From: Anaeromyxobacter sp. PSR-1
Lineage (GTDB): Bacteria; Myxococcota; Myxococcia; Myxococcales; Anaeromyxobacteraceae
DNA length: 37,063 nt
Assembly (NCBI RefSeq): GCF_000964525.1
Contig: NZ_BAZG01000029.1
Location: forward strand, 1 to 37,063
Direction of reading: 5' to 3'
The notes beneath the pieces are model-generated. The model worked only from the letters and a program-made list of their open reading frames with translations, was not told the origin of the DNA and ran no database searches. This document shows, piece by piece, positions 1 to 7,577 of this stretch. The position numbers were made by a program, and so were the translations under genes. Numbering within the stretch: position 1 is the stretch's first letter; each line of letters starts with the position of its first letter.

Positions 1-1
1 C

Positions 2-1252
2 GGCGTGCGCGTGATCGTGTCGCCGCGCCCCGGCTACCGCGTGCTCTCGGCCCACCTGGTGGTGCGCACCGATCCCGCCGGGCCGCTGGAGCGCGTCTTC
101 GAGGTGCTGGCGCTCCGCGCCGCGCGCTGCGCCGACCGGCCCGCCACCGTGGGCGGCGACCGGCTGGAGTTCGGCGCGCGCGCCCCCACCGAGCTCGTGG
201 ACCTGGCGCTCGCGCAGGTGGCCTGCCGCGCGGGCGACCTCACCGTGGACGCCGCCGCGTTCGAGCGCGAGCGCGACGCGATGGCGGATGCGCTGCGCCG
301 CCGCCCGCCCACCCTGCACGAGGCCGCCGGGCAGCAGCTCGTCGAGCTCCTGTACCCCGGGCACCCCTACTCGGCCGAGGTCACCGAGGCGCGGGTGCGC
401 GCGTTCCGCGCCGCGGACGCCGCGAAGTGGCTGGGGCTGAACGTCCGGCCGGAGCGGGCCGCGCTCGTCATCGCGGGCGACGTCGCGGCCACCGACGCGC
501 TGTTCGAACGGATCGAGCAGCGGCTCGGGCGCTGGCGGCCGCGCGGCGGCGACGGCACGCTGCGGGCCCGTCCCCCGGCGCCGCTGCCCGCCGGCCGGGA
601 GGTCGTGGTGGTGGACCGTCCCGGCTGGCGCGTCGCCGAGGTGCTGGTGGGCGTGCGCGTCCCGCCGCGCGGCGCGCGCGACGAGGCGGCGTTCCGGACG
701 CTGTCCTGGCGGCTCCAGCACGCGCTCACCGCCCGGCTCCGCGACGGCGCGGGCCTCACCTACCGCGTGTCCATGTCCCTGCTGGAGCAGTCGCTGGGCA
801 GCGCGCTCGTGCTCTCCACCGCGGTGGACCGCGCGCGCGCCGGCGAGGCGCTCGCCGCCGTGCTGGAGGAGCTCGGCGGCTCGGCGCGGCCGCTCGACCC
901 CGAGGCGCTGGCGCAGGCCCGCTGGCGCGCGGTGCGCCGCGCCGGCCGCGGCCTCGGCACCTCCTGGCGGAACGCGCTCCGGCTCACCGAGATGTTCGTC
1001 CACGACCTGCCGCCGGACGAGTGGGACACCTTCGCGGCGCGCGCCGCGGCGCTCGACGCCGGCGCGCTCGTCGCCGAGGCCGGGCGCTGGGCGCTCGGGC
1101 GCGAGGCGATCGTGGTGGTGGGGGACGCCGCGGCGATCGCGCCGGAGCTGCGGGGCGCGGGCCTGCCGGCGCGGGTGCTGCCGGGGATGGCGCGGCGATG
1201 GCCGCCCCAGCCCGCTGAGCCCGCGCCTGGGGCGCGCGCGGCGGTGCCGTGA
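2..1252 (+). CDS. M16 family peptidase-like protein, probably non-catalytic, 5' end outside window
   Basis: The reading frame is open from the first bases, and a GTG at 5 could be read as a start, but the first visible residues (GVRVIVSPRPGYRV) look like the first beta-strand of an M16 domain, so a few N-terminal residues are probably missing. The roughly 415 visible residues match a two-domain M16B protein. The zinc motif HxxEH expected about 40-60 residues in is absent, whereas the second domain keeps the substrate-binding Arg/Tyr region (LRDGAGLTYRVSMSL, around residue 250). M16B proteins often occur as a tandem pair, one with the zinc motif and one with only the R/Y motif; I infer this is the second member, with the active partner just upstream of the window. 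No signal peptide is visible. The family assignment is fairly sure; the lack of catalysis is read directly from the sequence. Confidence 0.75.
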   Translation, partial: GVRVIVSPRPGYRVLSAHLVVRTDPAGPLERVFEVLALRAARCADRPATVGGDRLEFGARAPTELVDLALAQVACRAGDLTVDAAAFERERDAMADALRRRPPTLHEAAGQQLVELLYPGHPYSAEVTEARVRAFRAADAAKWLGLNVRPERAALVIAGDVAATDALFERIEQRLGRWRPRGGDGTLRARPPAPLPAGREVVVVDRPGWRVAEVLVGVRVPPRGARDEAAFRTLSWRLQHALTARLRDGAGLTYRVSMSLLEQSLGSALVLSTAVDRARAGEALAAVLEELGGSARPLDPEALAQARWRAVRRAGRGLGTSWRNALRLTEMFVHDLPPDEWDTFAARAAALDAGALVAEAGRWALGREAIVVVGDAAAIAPELRGAGLPARVLPGMARRWPPQPAEPAPGARAAVP

Positions 1253-1280
1253 GGACGTGGGCGCGCGGCGCGCGCCCGGG

Positions 1281-1556
1281 TCAGGCGTTTCGCCAGGCCC
1301 GCTCGGCGCGCAGGATCACCTGTCCGAGCGGCACGTCGTAGGGCCAGGAGTCGAGGATCAGCCGGCCCAGATCCTCCGCCCGCTCGCGCTTCGGCGGGAG
1401 GGCGTCGCCGTCCAGCGCGGACAGGTAACCCTGCAGGCGCGACCGGCAGGTCCCGAGCTGCTCGGGGCAGAGCCGGTGCTGGTTGGTGGACAGCTCGCCG
1501 TCGAGCTCTGCGAGGGCGAGCACGATGAGGTCGCGGGCGCGGTTTCGGCGTTCCAT
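1281..1556 (-). CDS. Small hypothetical protein (91 aa)
   Basis: An ATG-initiated minus-strand gene of 91 residues beginning MERRNRARDLIVLALAELDG. It is soluble, largely helical, with Leu/Glu/Arg-rich stretches and two cysteines (CPEQLGTC) in the middle. I do not recognise a family. It is convergent with the M16 gene (29-base gap between the ends) and divergent from the menaquinone operon. An FNR-like palindrome lies 22-43 bases upstream of its start, so it may share control with the operon. Protein-like composition and a sensible start support it as real; function unknown. Confidence 0.55.
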   Translation of the reverse strand: MERRNRARDLIVLALAELDGELSTNQHRLCPEQLGTCRSRLQGYLSALDGDALPPKRERAEDLGRLILDSWPYDVPLGQVILRAERAWRNA

Positions 1557-1577
1557 CGCAGGGCACCATCACGCGTC

Positions 1578-1599
1578 CGCTTGACCGAAGTCAAGCGGC
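1578..1599. promoter_or_regulatory. FNR/NnrR-like palindrome between hypothetical gene and menaquinone operon
   Basis: A perfect 9-bp inverted repeat with a 4-base spacer: CCGCTTGAC-cgaa-GTCAAGCGG. Its core TTGAC-N4-GTCAA fits the TTGAY-N4-RTCAA pattern bound by FNR/CRP-family oxygen or NO sensors. It sits in the divergent space between the 1281-1556 gene and the menaquinone operon. If it activated the operon at about -41.5, transcription would start near 1630. Alternatively the TTGAC arms are simply back-to-back -35 elements. The palindrome is seen; the regulator is inferred. Confidence 0.45.
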
Positions 1600-1657
1600 C
1601 CGGGCCAGCGTCCCGGAATCATGAGGCTCTCCCGGCCGGCGCGGCGGCCGGGGATGC

Positions 1658-1698
1658 TTTCAACGAACATTGAAACCCCCGGGAACCTGGGGTACAGA
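1658..1698 (+). promoter_or_regulatory. Putative menaquinone operon promoter with overlapping operator-like palindrome
   Basis: TTGAAA (1670-1675) and TACAGA (1693-1698), 17 bases apart, resemble a sigma70 promoter; the predicted start of transcription (about 1705) is only a few bases from the ATG at 1709, so the transcript could be nearly leaderless. The -35 is also the right arm of a perfect palindrome TTTCAA-N6-TTGAAA (1658-1675), which looks like a repressor site. The GbsR/MarR-type regulator at the end of the operon is one candidate ligand protein; this is only inference. Confidence 0.35.
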
Positions 1699-1708
1699 TC
1701 CGCGCGCC

Positions 1709-3223
1709 ATGGCCTACCGCTCGCTGCGTGAGTTCCTCGCCCGGCTCGACGAGGCCGGCGAGCTGGTCCGGATCACCGAGCCCGTCGACCCGGTCCTCGA
1801 GATGGCCGCGCTCGCCGACCGCGCCGCCAAGCAGGGCGGCCCGGCGCTCCTGTTCGAGCGCCCCGGCGCCCTGCCGGTCGCGATGAACCTGTTCGGCACC
1901 CGCCGGCGCACCAGCTGGGCGCTCTCCTGCGACGACTTCGAGCAGCACGCGGACGAGCTGCGCGCGCTGCTCCGCACCGCGCCGCCCCAGTCGTTCTGGG
2001 ACAAGCTGAAGATGCTCCCGAAGCTGGGGAAGCTCGCGGCGATGGCGCCGAAGCACGTCTCCTCCGGCGCCTGCCAGGAGCTCGTCGATCGCGAGCCGGA
2101 CCTCCGCACGCTGCCGGTGCTCACCACCTGGCCGCACGACGGCGGGCCGTTCATCACGCTCCCGCAGGTCATCACCCGCGACCCGGAGACCGGGATCCGC
2201 AACGTGGGCATGTACCGGCTCCAGGTGCTCGGCCCGCGCCGGCTCGCCATGCACTGGCAGCTCCACAAGACCGCCACCGCGCACTACCGCGCCTACCAGC
2301 AGCGCGGCGAGCGGATGCCGGTCGCCATCGCGCTCGGCGGCGACCCCGCGCTCACCTACTGCGCCTCGGCGCCCCTGCCGCCCAACGTGGACGAGTACCT
2401 GTTCGCCGGCTTCCTGCGCGGCGCCTCGGTCCACACCGTCACCGGCGTCGCCACCGGGCTCGACGTGCCGGCCGACGCCGACCTCGTCATCGAGGGCTTC
2501 GTGGACACCGCCGCGCCGCTCGTCCGCGAGGGCCCCTTCGGCGACCACACCGGCTTCTACTCGCTCGCCGACGACTACCCGGCGCTCGACGTGGTCGCGA
2601 TCACCCGCCGCAGGGACGCGGTCTACCCGGCCACCGTGGTGGGCCCGCCGCCGGTCGAGGACCAGTGGCTCGGCAAGGCCACCGAGCGCATGTTCCTGCC
2701 GCTCATGCAGATCGTGGCGCCCGAGATCGTGGACATCTGCATGCCGGTGGAGGGCGTCTTCCACAACCTGTGCCTCGTCTCCATCAAGAAGGAGCACCCG
2801 GGCCAGGCGAAGAAGGTCATCCACGGGCTGTGGGGCTCCGGCCAGATGGCGCAGACGAAGACGCTGGTGGTGTTCGACGAGGACGTGGACGTGCAGGACG
2901 TGCCGCAGGCCGCCTGGCGCGCGTTCGCGAACGTGGACGTGAAGCGCGACCTCGTGATCGCCGACGGGCCGGTGGACGTGCTCGACCACGCCGCCTCCGG
3001 CTTCGCCTACGGCGGCAAGATCGGCGTGGACGCCACGCGCAAGTGGCGCGAGGAGGGCGGGCGCGAGTGGCCGGAGGTGTGCGTCCACCCGCCCGAGGTG
3101 ATCGCGCGGATGGACGCGCTCTACGACCGGCTGGTGCCGGGCGCGGCGCCGCTCCGCCGCCCGCGCATCGCCCCGCCCCCGGCGGCGTCCTGGACGCCGC
3201 GCCGCGGAGGGATCCTCCAGTGA
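1709..3223 (+). CDS. ubiD: UbiD family decarboxylase of menaquinone synthesis (MqnL-like)
   Basis: A 504-residue UbiD-family prenylated-FMN decarboxylase, the usual family length. It contains the characteristic segment EGPFGDHTGFYS and the N-terminal start MAYRSLREFLARLDEAGELVRI typical of UbiD. An ATG 39 bases upstream (1670) is in frame, but homologues begin at MAYRSL, so 1709 is preferred. In the futalosine route UbiD-like proteins are thought to decarboxylate 1,4-dihydroxy-6-naphthoate or its prenylated product, using the cofactor made by the UbiX-like protein two genes downstream. It is the first gene of a packed operon; its stop overlaps the next start (GTGA). Aromatic decarboxylation in other pathways is an alternative, but the neighbours argue strongly for menaquinone. 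Confidence 0.9.
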   Translation: MAYRSLREFLARLDEAGELVRITEPVDPVLEMAALADRAAKQGGPALLFERPGALPVAMNLFGTRRRTSWALSCDDFEQHADELRALLRTAPPQSFWDKLKMLPKLGKLAAMAPKHVSSGACQELVDREPDLRTLPVLTTWPHDGGPFITLPQVITRDPETGIRNVGMYRLQVLGPRRLAMHWQLHKTATAHYRAYQQRGERMPVAIALGGDPALTYCASAPLPPNVDEYLFAGFLRGASVHTVTGVATGLDVPADADLVIEGFVDTAAPLVREGPFGDHTGFYSLADDYPALDVVAITRRRDAVYPATVVGPPPVEDQWLGKATERMFLPLMQIVAPEIVDICMPVEGVFHNLCLVSIKKEHPGQAKKVIHGLWGSGQMAQTKTLVVFDEDVDVQDVPQAAWRAFANVDVKRDLVIADGPVDVLDHAASGFAYGGKIGVDATRKWREEGGREWPEVCVHPPEVIARMDALYDRLVPGAAPLRRPRIAPPPAASWTPRRGGILQ

Positions 3224-3927
3224 GCGTGAACGTGCCGCTGCCCGGCGAGGCGCACCGCGCCTCCGCGGTCCGGGCCATGTTCGACCGCATCGCCCCGCGC
3301 TACGACCTGCTGAACCGGGTCATGACGCTGAAGGTGGACCAGGCCTGGCGCCGCCGCCTGCTCTCCGACCTCGCCCCGAAGGACGGCGAGCGGATGCTCG
3401 ACCTGTGCGCCGGCACCATGGACGTCGCCGACCTGGCCCGCCGTCGCGCCCCGGGCCTGCGCGTCACCGGCGCCGACTTCTCCATGCAGATGCTCCGCCG
3501 CGGGGTGGAGAAGACCGCGCTGCCCGCCTCGCAGGCGGACGCGATGGCGCTGCCGTTCCTCGACGCGCGCTTCGACCTCGCCACGGTGACGTTCGGCATG
3601 CGCAACCTGGAGCGCTACGAGGTCGGGCTCGCCGAGCTGGCGCGGGTGCTGCGCCCGGGCGGGCGCCTCGGGGTGCTGGAGTTCTTCCGCTCCGAGTCGC
3701 GCGGCTCGCGCCTCGTGCACGGGGCCTACAACCGGCTGGCGCTGCCGGTGCTGGGCCGCGTCCTCTCGCCCGACCCGGAGGCGTACCGGTACCTGGTGGC
3801 CTCGATGGAGCGCTTCGCCTCGCGCGCCGAGTTCGAGGAGGCGGCGCGCCGCGCCGGCTTCCGCGAGGTGCGCGGCGAGACGCTGTTCCCGGGCGTGTGC
3901 GGGCTCGTCACGGCGGTGCGCGCGTGA
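3220..3927 (+). CDS. ubiE: Demethylmenaquinone/ubiquinone C-methyltransferase
   Basis: A 235-residue class I SAM-dependent methyltransferase that performs the last step of menaquinone synthesis, C-methylation of the demethylmenaquinone ring. The family hallmark MFDRIAPRYDLLNRVMT is near residue 20, followed by the SAM-binding loop MLDLCAGTMDVADLA, the acidic segment FDLATVTFGMRNLE and the post-motif LRPGGRLGVLEF. The GTG start at 3220 overlaps the ubiD stop in the tetranucleotide GTGA, which fixes this start and implies translational coupling. Length is normal for MenG/UbiE (about 230-250). Since the organism has the futalosine genes around it, the substrate is presumably demethylmenaquinone rather than a ubiquinone precursor. 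Confidence 0.93.
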   Translation: MSVNVPLPGEAHRASAVRAMFDRIAPRYDLLNRVMTLKVDQAWRRRLLSDLAPKDGERMLDLCAGTMDVADLARRRAPGLRVTGADFSMQMLRRGVEKTALPASQADAMALPFLDARFDLATVTFGMRNLERYEVGLAELARVLRPGGRLGVLEFFRSESRGSRLVHGAYNRLALPVLGRVLSPDPEAYRYLVASMERFASRAEFEEAARRAGFREVRGETLFPGVCGLVTAVRA

Positions 3928-4511
3928 AGCTGGTGGTCGCCGTCTCTGGCGCGTCGGGCGCCCCGTACGCGAAGCGGCTCCTCGACTTCCTGGCCGCGAA
4001 CGCGGACCTGGGCGTGTCGGCCGACCTCGTCTTCACCCAGACCGGCAAGCAGGTCTGGAAGCAGGAGCTCGGCGCCGAGCCGCGCTACCCGTTCAAGATC
4101 TGGAAGAACCAGGACTTCACCGCGCCGTTCGCGTCGGGCTCGTCGATGTACGACGCCATGGTGGTGATCCCCTGCTCGGCGGGCGCGCTGGCGCGCATCG
4201 CCTACGGGATCTCGGTGGACCTCGTCGGCCGGGCCGCCGACGTGATGCTGAAGGAGCGCAAGCGCCTCGTGCTGGTGCTGCGCGAGACGCCCATCTCGCT
4301 CGTCCACGCCCGCGCCATGACGCAGGTGATCGAGGCGGGCGCGTTCGTGATGCCGGCCTCGCCCTCGTTCTACTCGGGGCCGAAGACGGTGGACCAGGTG
4401 GTGGACACGGTGGTGGCGCGGGTGCTCGACCGGCTGGGCATCCCGAACGAGCTGATGAAGCGCTGGGACGGCATCTCGCCCCGCGCCCCGGAGCCGGTGG
4501 AGGAACCCTGA
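3924..4511 (+). CDS. ubiX: UbiX family flavin prenyltransferase (MqnM-like)
   Basis: A 195-residue UbiX-family protein, which prenylates FMN to make the cofactor required by UbiD enzymes. The N-terminal flavin-binding segment VAVSGASGAPYAKRLL, the VIPCSAGALARIAYG loop and the RETPISLVHARAMTQV segment are typical. The GTG start overlaps the ubiE stop (GTGA). Its presence in the same operon as ubiD gives the cofactor-enzyme pair together. The middle of the protein (residues about 45-65, EPRYPFKIWKNQDFTAPFAS) follows the variant seen in futalosine-cluster UbiX proteins rather than that of E. coli UbiX; that last point is from memory and less sure. Confidence 0.9.
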   Translation: MKLVVAVSGASGAPYAKRLLDFLAANADLGVSADLVFTQTGKQVWKQELGAEPRYPFKIWKNQDFTAPFASGSSMYDAMVVIPCSAGALARIAYGISVDLVGRAADVMLKERKRLVLVLRETPISLVHARAMTQVIEAGAFVMPASPSFYSGPKTVDQVVDTVVARVLDRLGIPNELMKRWDGISPRAPEPVEEP

Positions 4512-4512
4512 C

Positions 4513-5679
4513 ATGCTCTCGACCCTGGCGAACCGCGCGCTCGAGCGCGACGGCCTCGGGCCCATCCGCGACAAGGTGCTGGCCGGCGAGCGGCTCACCG
4601 ACGCCGACGGCCTGAGGCTGTTCGAGGCCGCGGACCTGCCCGCGCTCGGCGCGCTCGCGAACCACGTGCGCGAGGCCCGCCATGGCGCGCTCGCGTTCTA
4701 CAACCGCAACGTCCACCTCAACCCGACCAACGTCTGCGTCGCGTCGTGCAAGTTCTGCTCGTTCGCGCGCAAGGACGACCAGCGCGCCTCCGACGGCTAC
4801 ACCATGTCGGTGGACGAGGCGGTGGCGAAGGTGCTGTCGCGCAAGCCGCTCGGCGTGACCGAGGTGCACATCGTCTCCGGCCTGCACCCCGACCTGCCGT
4901 TCGAGTACTACACCGAGCTGCTCTCGCGGATCCGGGCGGGCTGGCCCGAGGTGGCCATCAAGGCGTTCACCGCCATCGAGATCCACTTCTTCGCCGAGAA
5001 GTTCGGCATGAGCTACGAGCAGGTGCTGCGCCGGCTGATGGACGCCGGGCTGCAGACCATGCCCGGCGGCGGGGCCGAGATCTTCGCGCCGCGGGTGCGC
5101 CGGAAGATCTGCGACGACAAGGCCACCGCCGACCAGTGGATCGAGATCCACCGCACCGCCCACCGCCTCGGCGTGAAGACCAACTCCACCATGCTCTACG
5201 GCCACATCGAGCGGCTGGACGAGCGGGTGGACCACATGCGCCGGCTGCGCGAGCTGCAGGACGAGACGCACGGCTTCCAGGTCTTCATCCCGCTCGCGTT
5301 CCACCCCGAGCACAACATGATCGGCAAGGCGTTCCCGAAGCCCACCGGCTACGACGCGCTGCGCTCGCTGGCGGTGGCGCGCCTGTACCTCGACAACTTC
5401 GACCACGTGAAGGCCTACTGGGTGTCGCTCGGCGAGCGGCTGGCGCAGACCGCGCTCTCCTTCGGCGTGGACGACCTCGACGGCACCGTGCTCGAGGAGC
5501 GCATCTACCACATGGCCGGCTCCACCGTGCCGCAGGCGCTCAGCGAGCGCACGCTGCACCAGCTCATCCGCGCCGCCGGCCGCGTGCCGGCCGAGCGCGA
5601 CAGCCTCTACCGCGTGCTGAAGGTCCACGACGCGCCGCTCCCCGAGGAGCCGCCCGCGCGCCTCCAGGTCACCGCCTGA
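4513..5679 (+). CDS. mqnE: Aminofutalosine synthase MqnE (radical SAM)
   Basis: A 388-residue radical SAM enzyme that joins 3-[(1-carboxyvinyl)oxy]benzoate to the adenosyl radical of SAM, giving 6-amino-6-deoxyfutalosine. The iron-sulfur cluster motif CxxxCxxC is CVASCKFC at Cys75, Cys79 and Cys82. The segment HIVSGLHPDLPFEYY, the MPGGGAEIF loop and the C-terminal HMAGSTVPQALSE are features of the MqnE/MqnC branch; the last distinguishes MqnE. It starts one base after the ubiX stop. The next gene encodes the enzyme that makes its substrate (MqnA). Assignment is firm. Confidence 0.93.
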   Translation: MLSTLANRALERDGLGPIRDKVLAGERLTDADGLRLFEAADLPALGALANHVREARHGALAFYNRNVHLNPTNVCVASCKFCSFARKDDQRASDGYTMSVDEAVAKVLSRKPLGVTEVHIVSGLHPDLPFEYYTELLSRIRAGWPEVAIKAFTAIEIHFFAEKFGMSYEQVLRRLMDAGLQTMPGGGAEIFAPRVRRKICDDKATADQWIEIHRTAHRLGVKTNSTMLYGHIERLDERVDHMRRLRELQDETHGFQVFIPLAFHPEHNMIGKAFPKPTGYDALRSLAVARLYLDNFDHVKAYWVSLGERLAQTALSFGVDDLDGTVLEERIYHMAGSTVPQALSERTLHQLIRAAGRVPAERDSLYRVLKVHDAPLPEEPPARLQVTA

Positions 5680-5696
5680 TCCCCCAGAGAGCTCCC

Positions 5697-7577
5697 ATGC
5701 CGAAGAAGATCCGCGCCGCCGCCGTCTCGTTCCTGAACGCCTGGCCGCTCACCGCCGGGCTGGAGGGCTCCGAGCGCATCGAGCTGGTCCAGGCCGAGCC
5801 GTCCCGCTGCGCGGCCATGCTGGAGGCGGGCGAGGTGGACCTGGCGCTCGTGTCGGTCGCCGCGCTCACCAAGGGCCAGTACGACATCGTGCCCGGCATC
5901 GCCATCGGCGCCGACGGGCCGGTGCAGACGGTGGTGCTCGCCGGCGAGCAGTCGCCGGCCATCTGGGACGAGGTGTTCCTCGACACCGCCTCCCGCACCT
6001 CGCACGTGCTCGCGAAGCTGGTGCTCGACGCGAAGGGCGTCCACCCGAAGTTCACGCCCATGCCGGCGGAGGAGGGGCTGGCCCGCGCCAAGGGCACCAA
6101 GGGCGCGCTGGTGATCGGCGACCGCGGGTTCGGCGTCCGCGCCAACCACGTGCTCGACCTGGGGCGCGAGTGGACCCAGCTCACCGGGCTGCCCATGATC
6201 TTCGCGCTGTGGGCGGCGCGCCCGGGCGCGGTCTCGCCGGAGGACGTGCAGGAGCTGACCCGGGCCGCGCAGCACGGGCTCGGGATCCGCACCGAGCTGG
6301 CGCAGAGGTTCGCCGCGCTGAAGGGCGGCGACCCGGAGAAGTACCGCCGCTACCTCACCCAGAAGATCCGCTACGGCCTCGGCCCCTACGAGCTGCAGGG
6401 GCTGGAGGCGTTCCTGGAGCGCGCCGCCGCGAAGGGCTTCCTGCCGCCCATGCCGCTCCGCTTCGTGGACGACGTGGTCAGGACCCGGCGCGCGCGCCGC
6501 GCCGTCTCGGTGGACACCGCGCTGCAGAAGGGCGCCGACGGCGAGCGCCTCGACGCCGACGAGGCGGCCACGCTCGACGAGAAGGCGCCGCTGCTCGAGC
6601 TCGGGCTGGCCGCCGACGCGCGCCGGCGCGCGCTCCACCCCGGCGATCTCGTCACGTACATCGTGTCGCGGAACGTGAACTACACGAACGTGTGCACCAC
6701 CGCGTGCCACTTCTGCGCGTTCTACCGGCCGCGCGGCCACGGGGAGTCCTACGTCCTCACCCGCGAGGAGCTGACGCAGAAGATCGACGAGACGGTGGCG
6801 CTCGGCGGCATCGAGATCCTGCTGCAGGGCGGCCTCCACCCCGACCTCGGCGTCGAGTGGTACGAGGACCTGTTCCGCTGGGTGAAGCAGACCTGGCCGG
6901 TGATCAACCTCCACGCGCTCTCCCCCGAGGAGATCTGGCACATCGCCCGGACCAGCGAGCTCGGGCTCGAGGCCACCATCGACCGGCTGATCGCCGCCGG
7001 GATGGACTCCATCCCGGGCGGCGGCGCCGAGATCCTGGACGACGAGGTCCGCCGCCGGATCGCGCCGCTCAAGTGCTCCACCGACGAGTGGCTCACGGTG
7101 ATGAAGGCGGCCCACGTGAAGGGGCTGAAGAGCACCGCCACCATGATGTTCGGGGTGGGCGAGGGGCCGGAGCACCGGGTGGCCCACCTCATGCGCCTGC
7201 GCGAGCTGCAGGACGAGACGCACGGCTTCACCGCGTTCATCTGCTGGCCGTTCCAGTCGCAGAACACCCGGCTCGAGCCGGGCGACGGGAGCGCCCACGC
7301 CTACCTGCGCACCAACGCGCTCTCGCGGCTCGTGCTCGACAACGTCCCCAACCTGCAGGCGTCCTGGGTGACCATGGGCGGGGGCGTCGCGCAGGCCGCG
7401 CTGCACATGGGCTGCAACGACTTCGGCCAGGTGATGATCGAGGAGAACGTGGTCTCCGCGGCCGGCACCACCTTCAAGATGGACTCGGAGGAGGTGGAGC
7501 GGCACATCCGCGACGCCGGCTTCCGCGCCGCCCGCCGCAACATGAGGTACCAGCTGGTGGAGGAGACCCGCGCGTGA
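5697..7577 (+). CDS. mqnA-mqnC: Bifunctional chorismate dehydratase MqnA - dehypoxanthine futalosine cyclase MqnC fusion
   Basis: One uninterrupted 626-codon frame joins two menaquinone enzymes. Residues 1 to about 270 are MqnA, a periplasmic-binding-protein-like fold that dehydrates chorismate (IRAAAVSFLNAWPLTAGL, then LVSVAALTKGQYDIVPG and ALVIGDRGF). From about residue 272 (SVDTALQKGADGERLDADEA) to the end is MqnC, the radical SAM cyclase, with its CxxxCxxC at Cys333, Cys337 and Cys340 (CTTACHFC), SIPGGGAEIL and MGGGVAQAAL. No stop or frameshift separates them; a GTG at 6511 could in principle start a separate MqnC but no strong ribosome site is evident. The two steps are not consecutive: MqnA opens the pathway and MqnC acts after MqnE and the deaminase/hydrolase. 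Each part has normal length for the stand-alone enzyme. Confidence 0.9.
   Translation: MPKKIRAAAVSFLNAWPLTAGLEGSERIELVQAEPSRCAAMLEAGEVDLALVSVAALTKGQYDIVPGIAIGADGPVQTVVLAGEQSPAIWDEVFLDTASRTSHVLAKLVLDAKGVHPKFTPMPAEEGLARAKGTKGALVIGDRGFGVRANHVLDLGREWTQLTGLPMIFALWAARPGAVSPEDVQELTRAAQHGLGIRTELAQRFAALKGGDPEKYRRYLTQKIRYGLGPYELQGLEAFLERAAAKGFLPPMPLRFVDDVVRTRRARRAVSVDTALQKGADGERLDADEAATLDEKAPLLELGLAADARRRALHPGDLVTYIVSRNVNYTNVCTTACHFCAFYRPRGHGESYVLTREELTQKIDETVALGGIEILLQGGLHPDLGVEWYEDLFRWVKQTWPVINLHALSPEEIWHIARTSELGLEATIDRLIAAGMDSIPGGGAEILDDEVRRRIAPLKCSTDEWLTVMKAAHVKGLKSTATMMFGVGEGPEHRVAHLMRLRELQDETHGFTAFICWPFQSQNTRLEPGDGSAHAYLRTNALSRLVLDNVPNLQASWVTMGGGVAQAALHMGCNDFGQVMIEENVVSAAGTTFKMDSEEVERHIRDAGFRAARRNMRYQLVEETRA

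Noticed and set aside
1261-1673. Plus-strand frame starting at 1257
   Set aside because: No family resemblance, poor start context, and it lies opposite the more protein-like minus-strand gene.
4117-7505. Very long minus-strand open frames opposite mqnE and mqnA-mqnC
   Set aside because: They are Arg/His/Val/Glu-rich mirror frames caused by the strong GC third-position bias; the plus-strand proteins are clearly recognisable.
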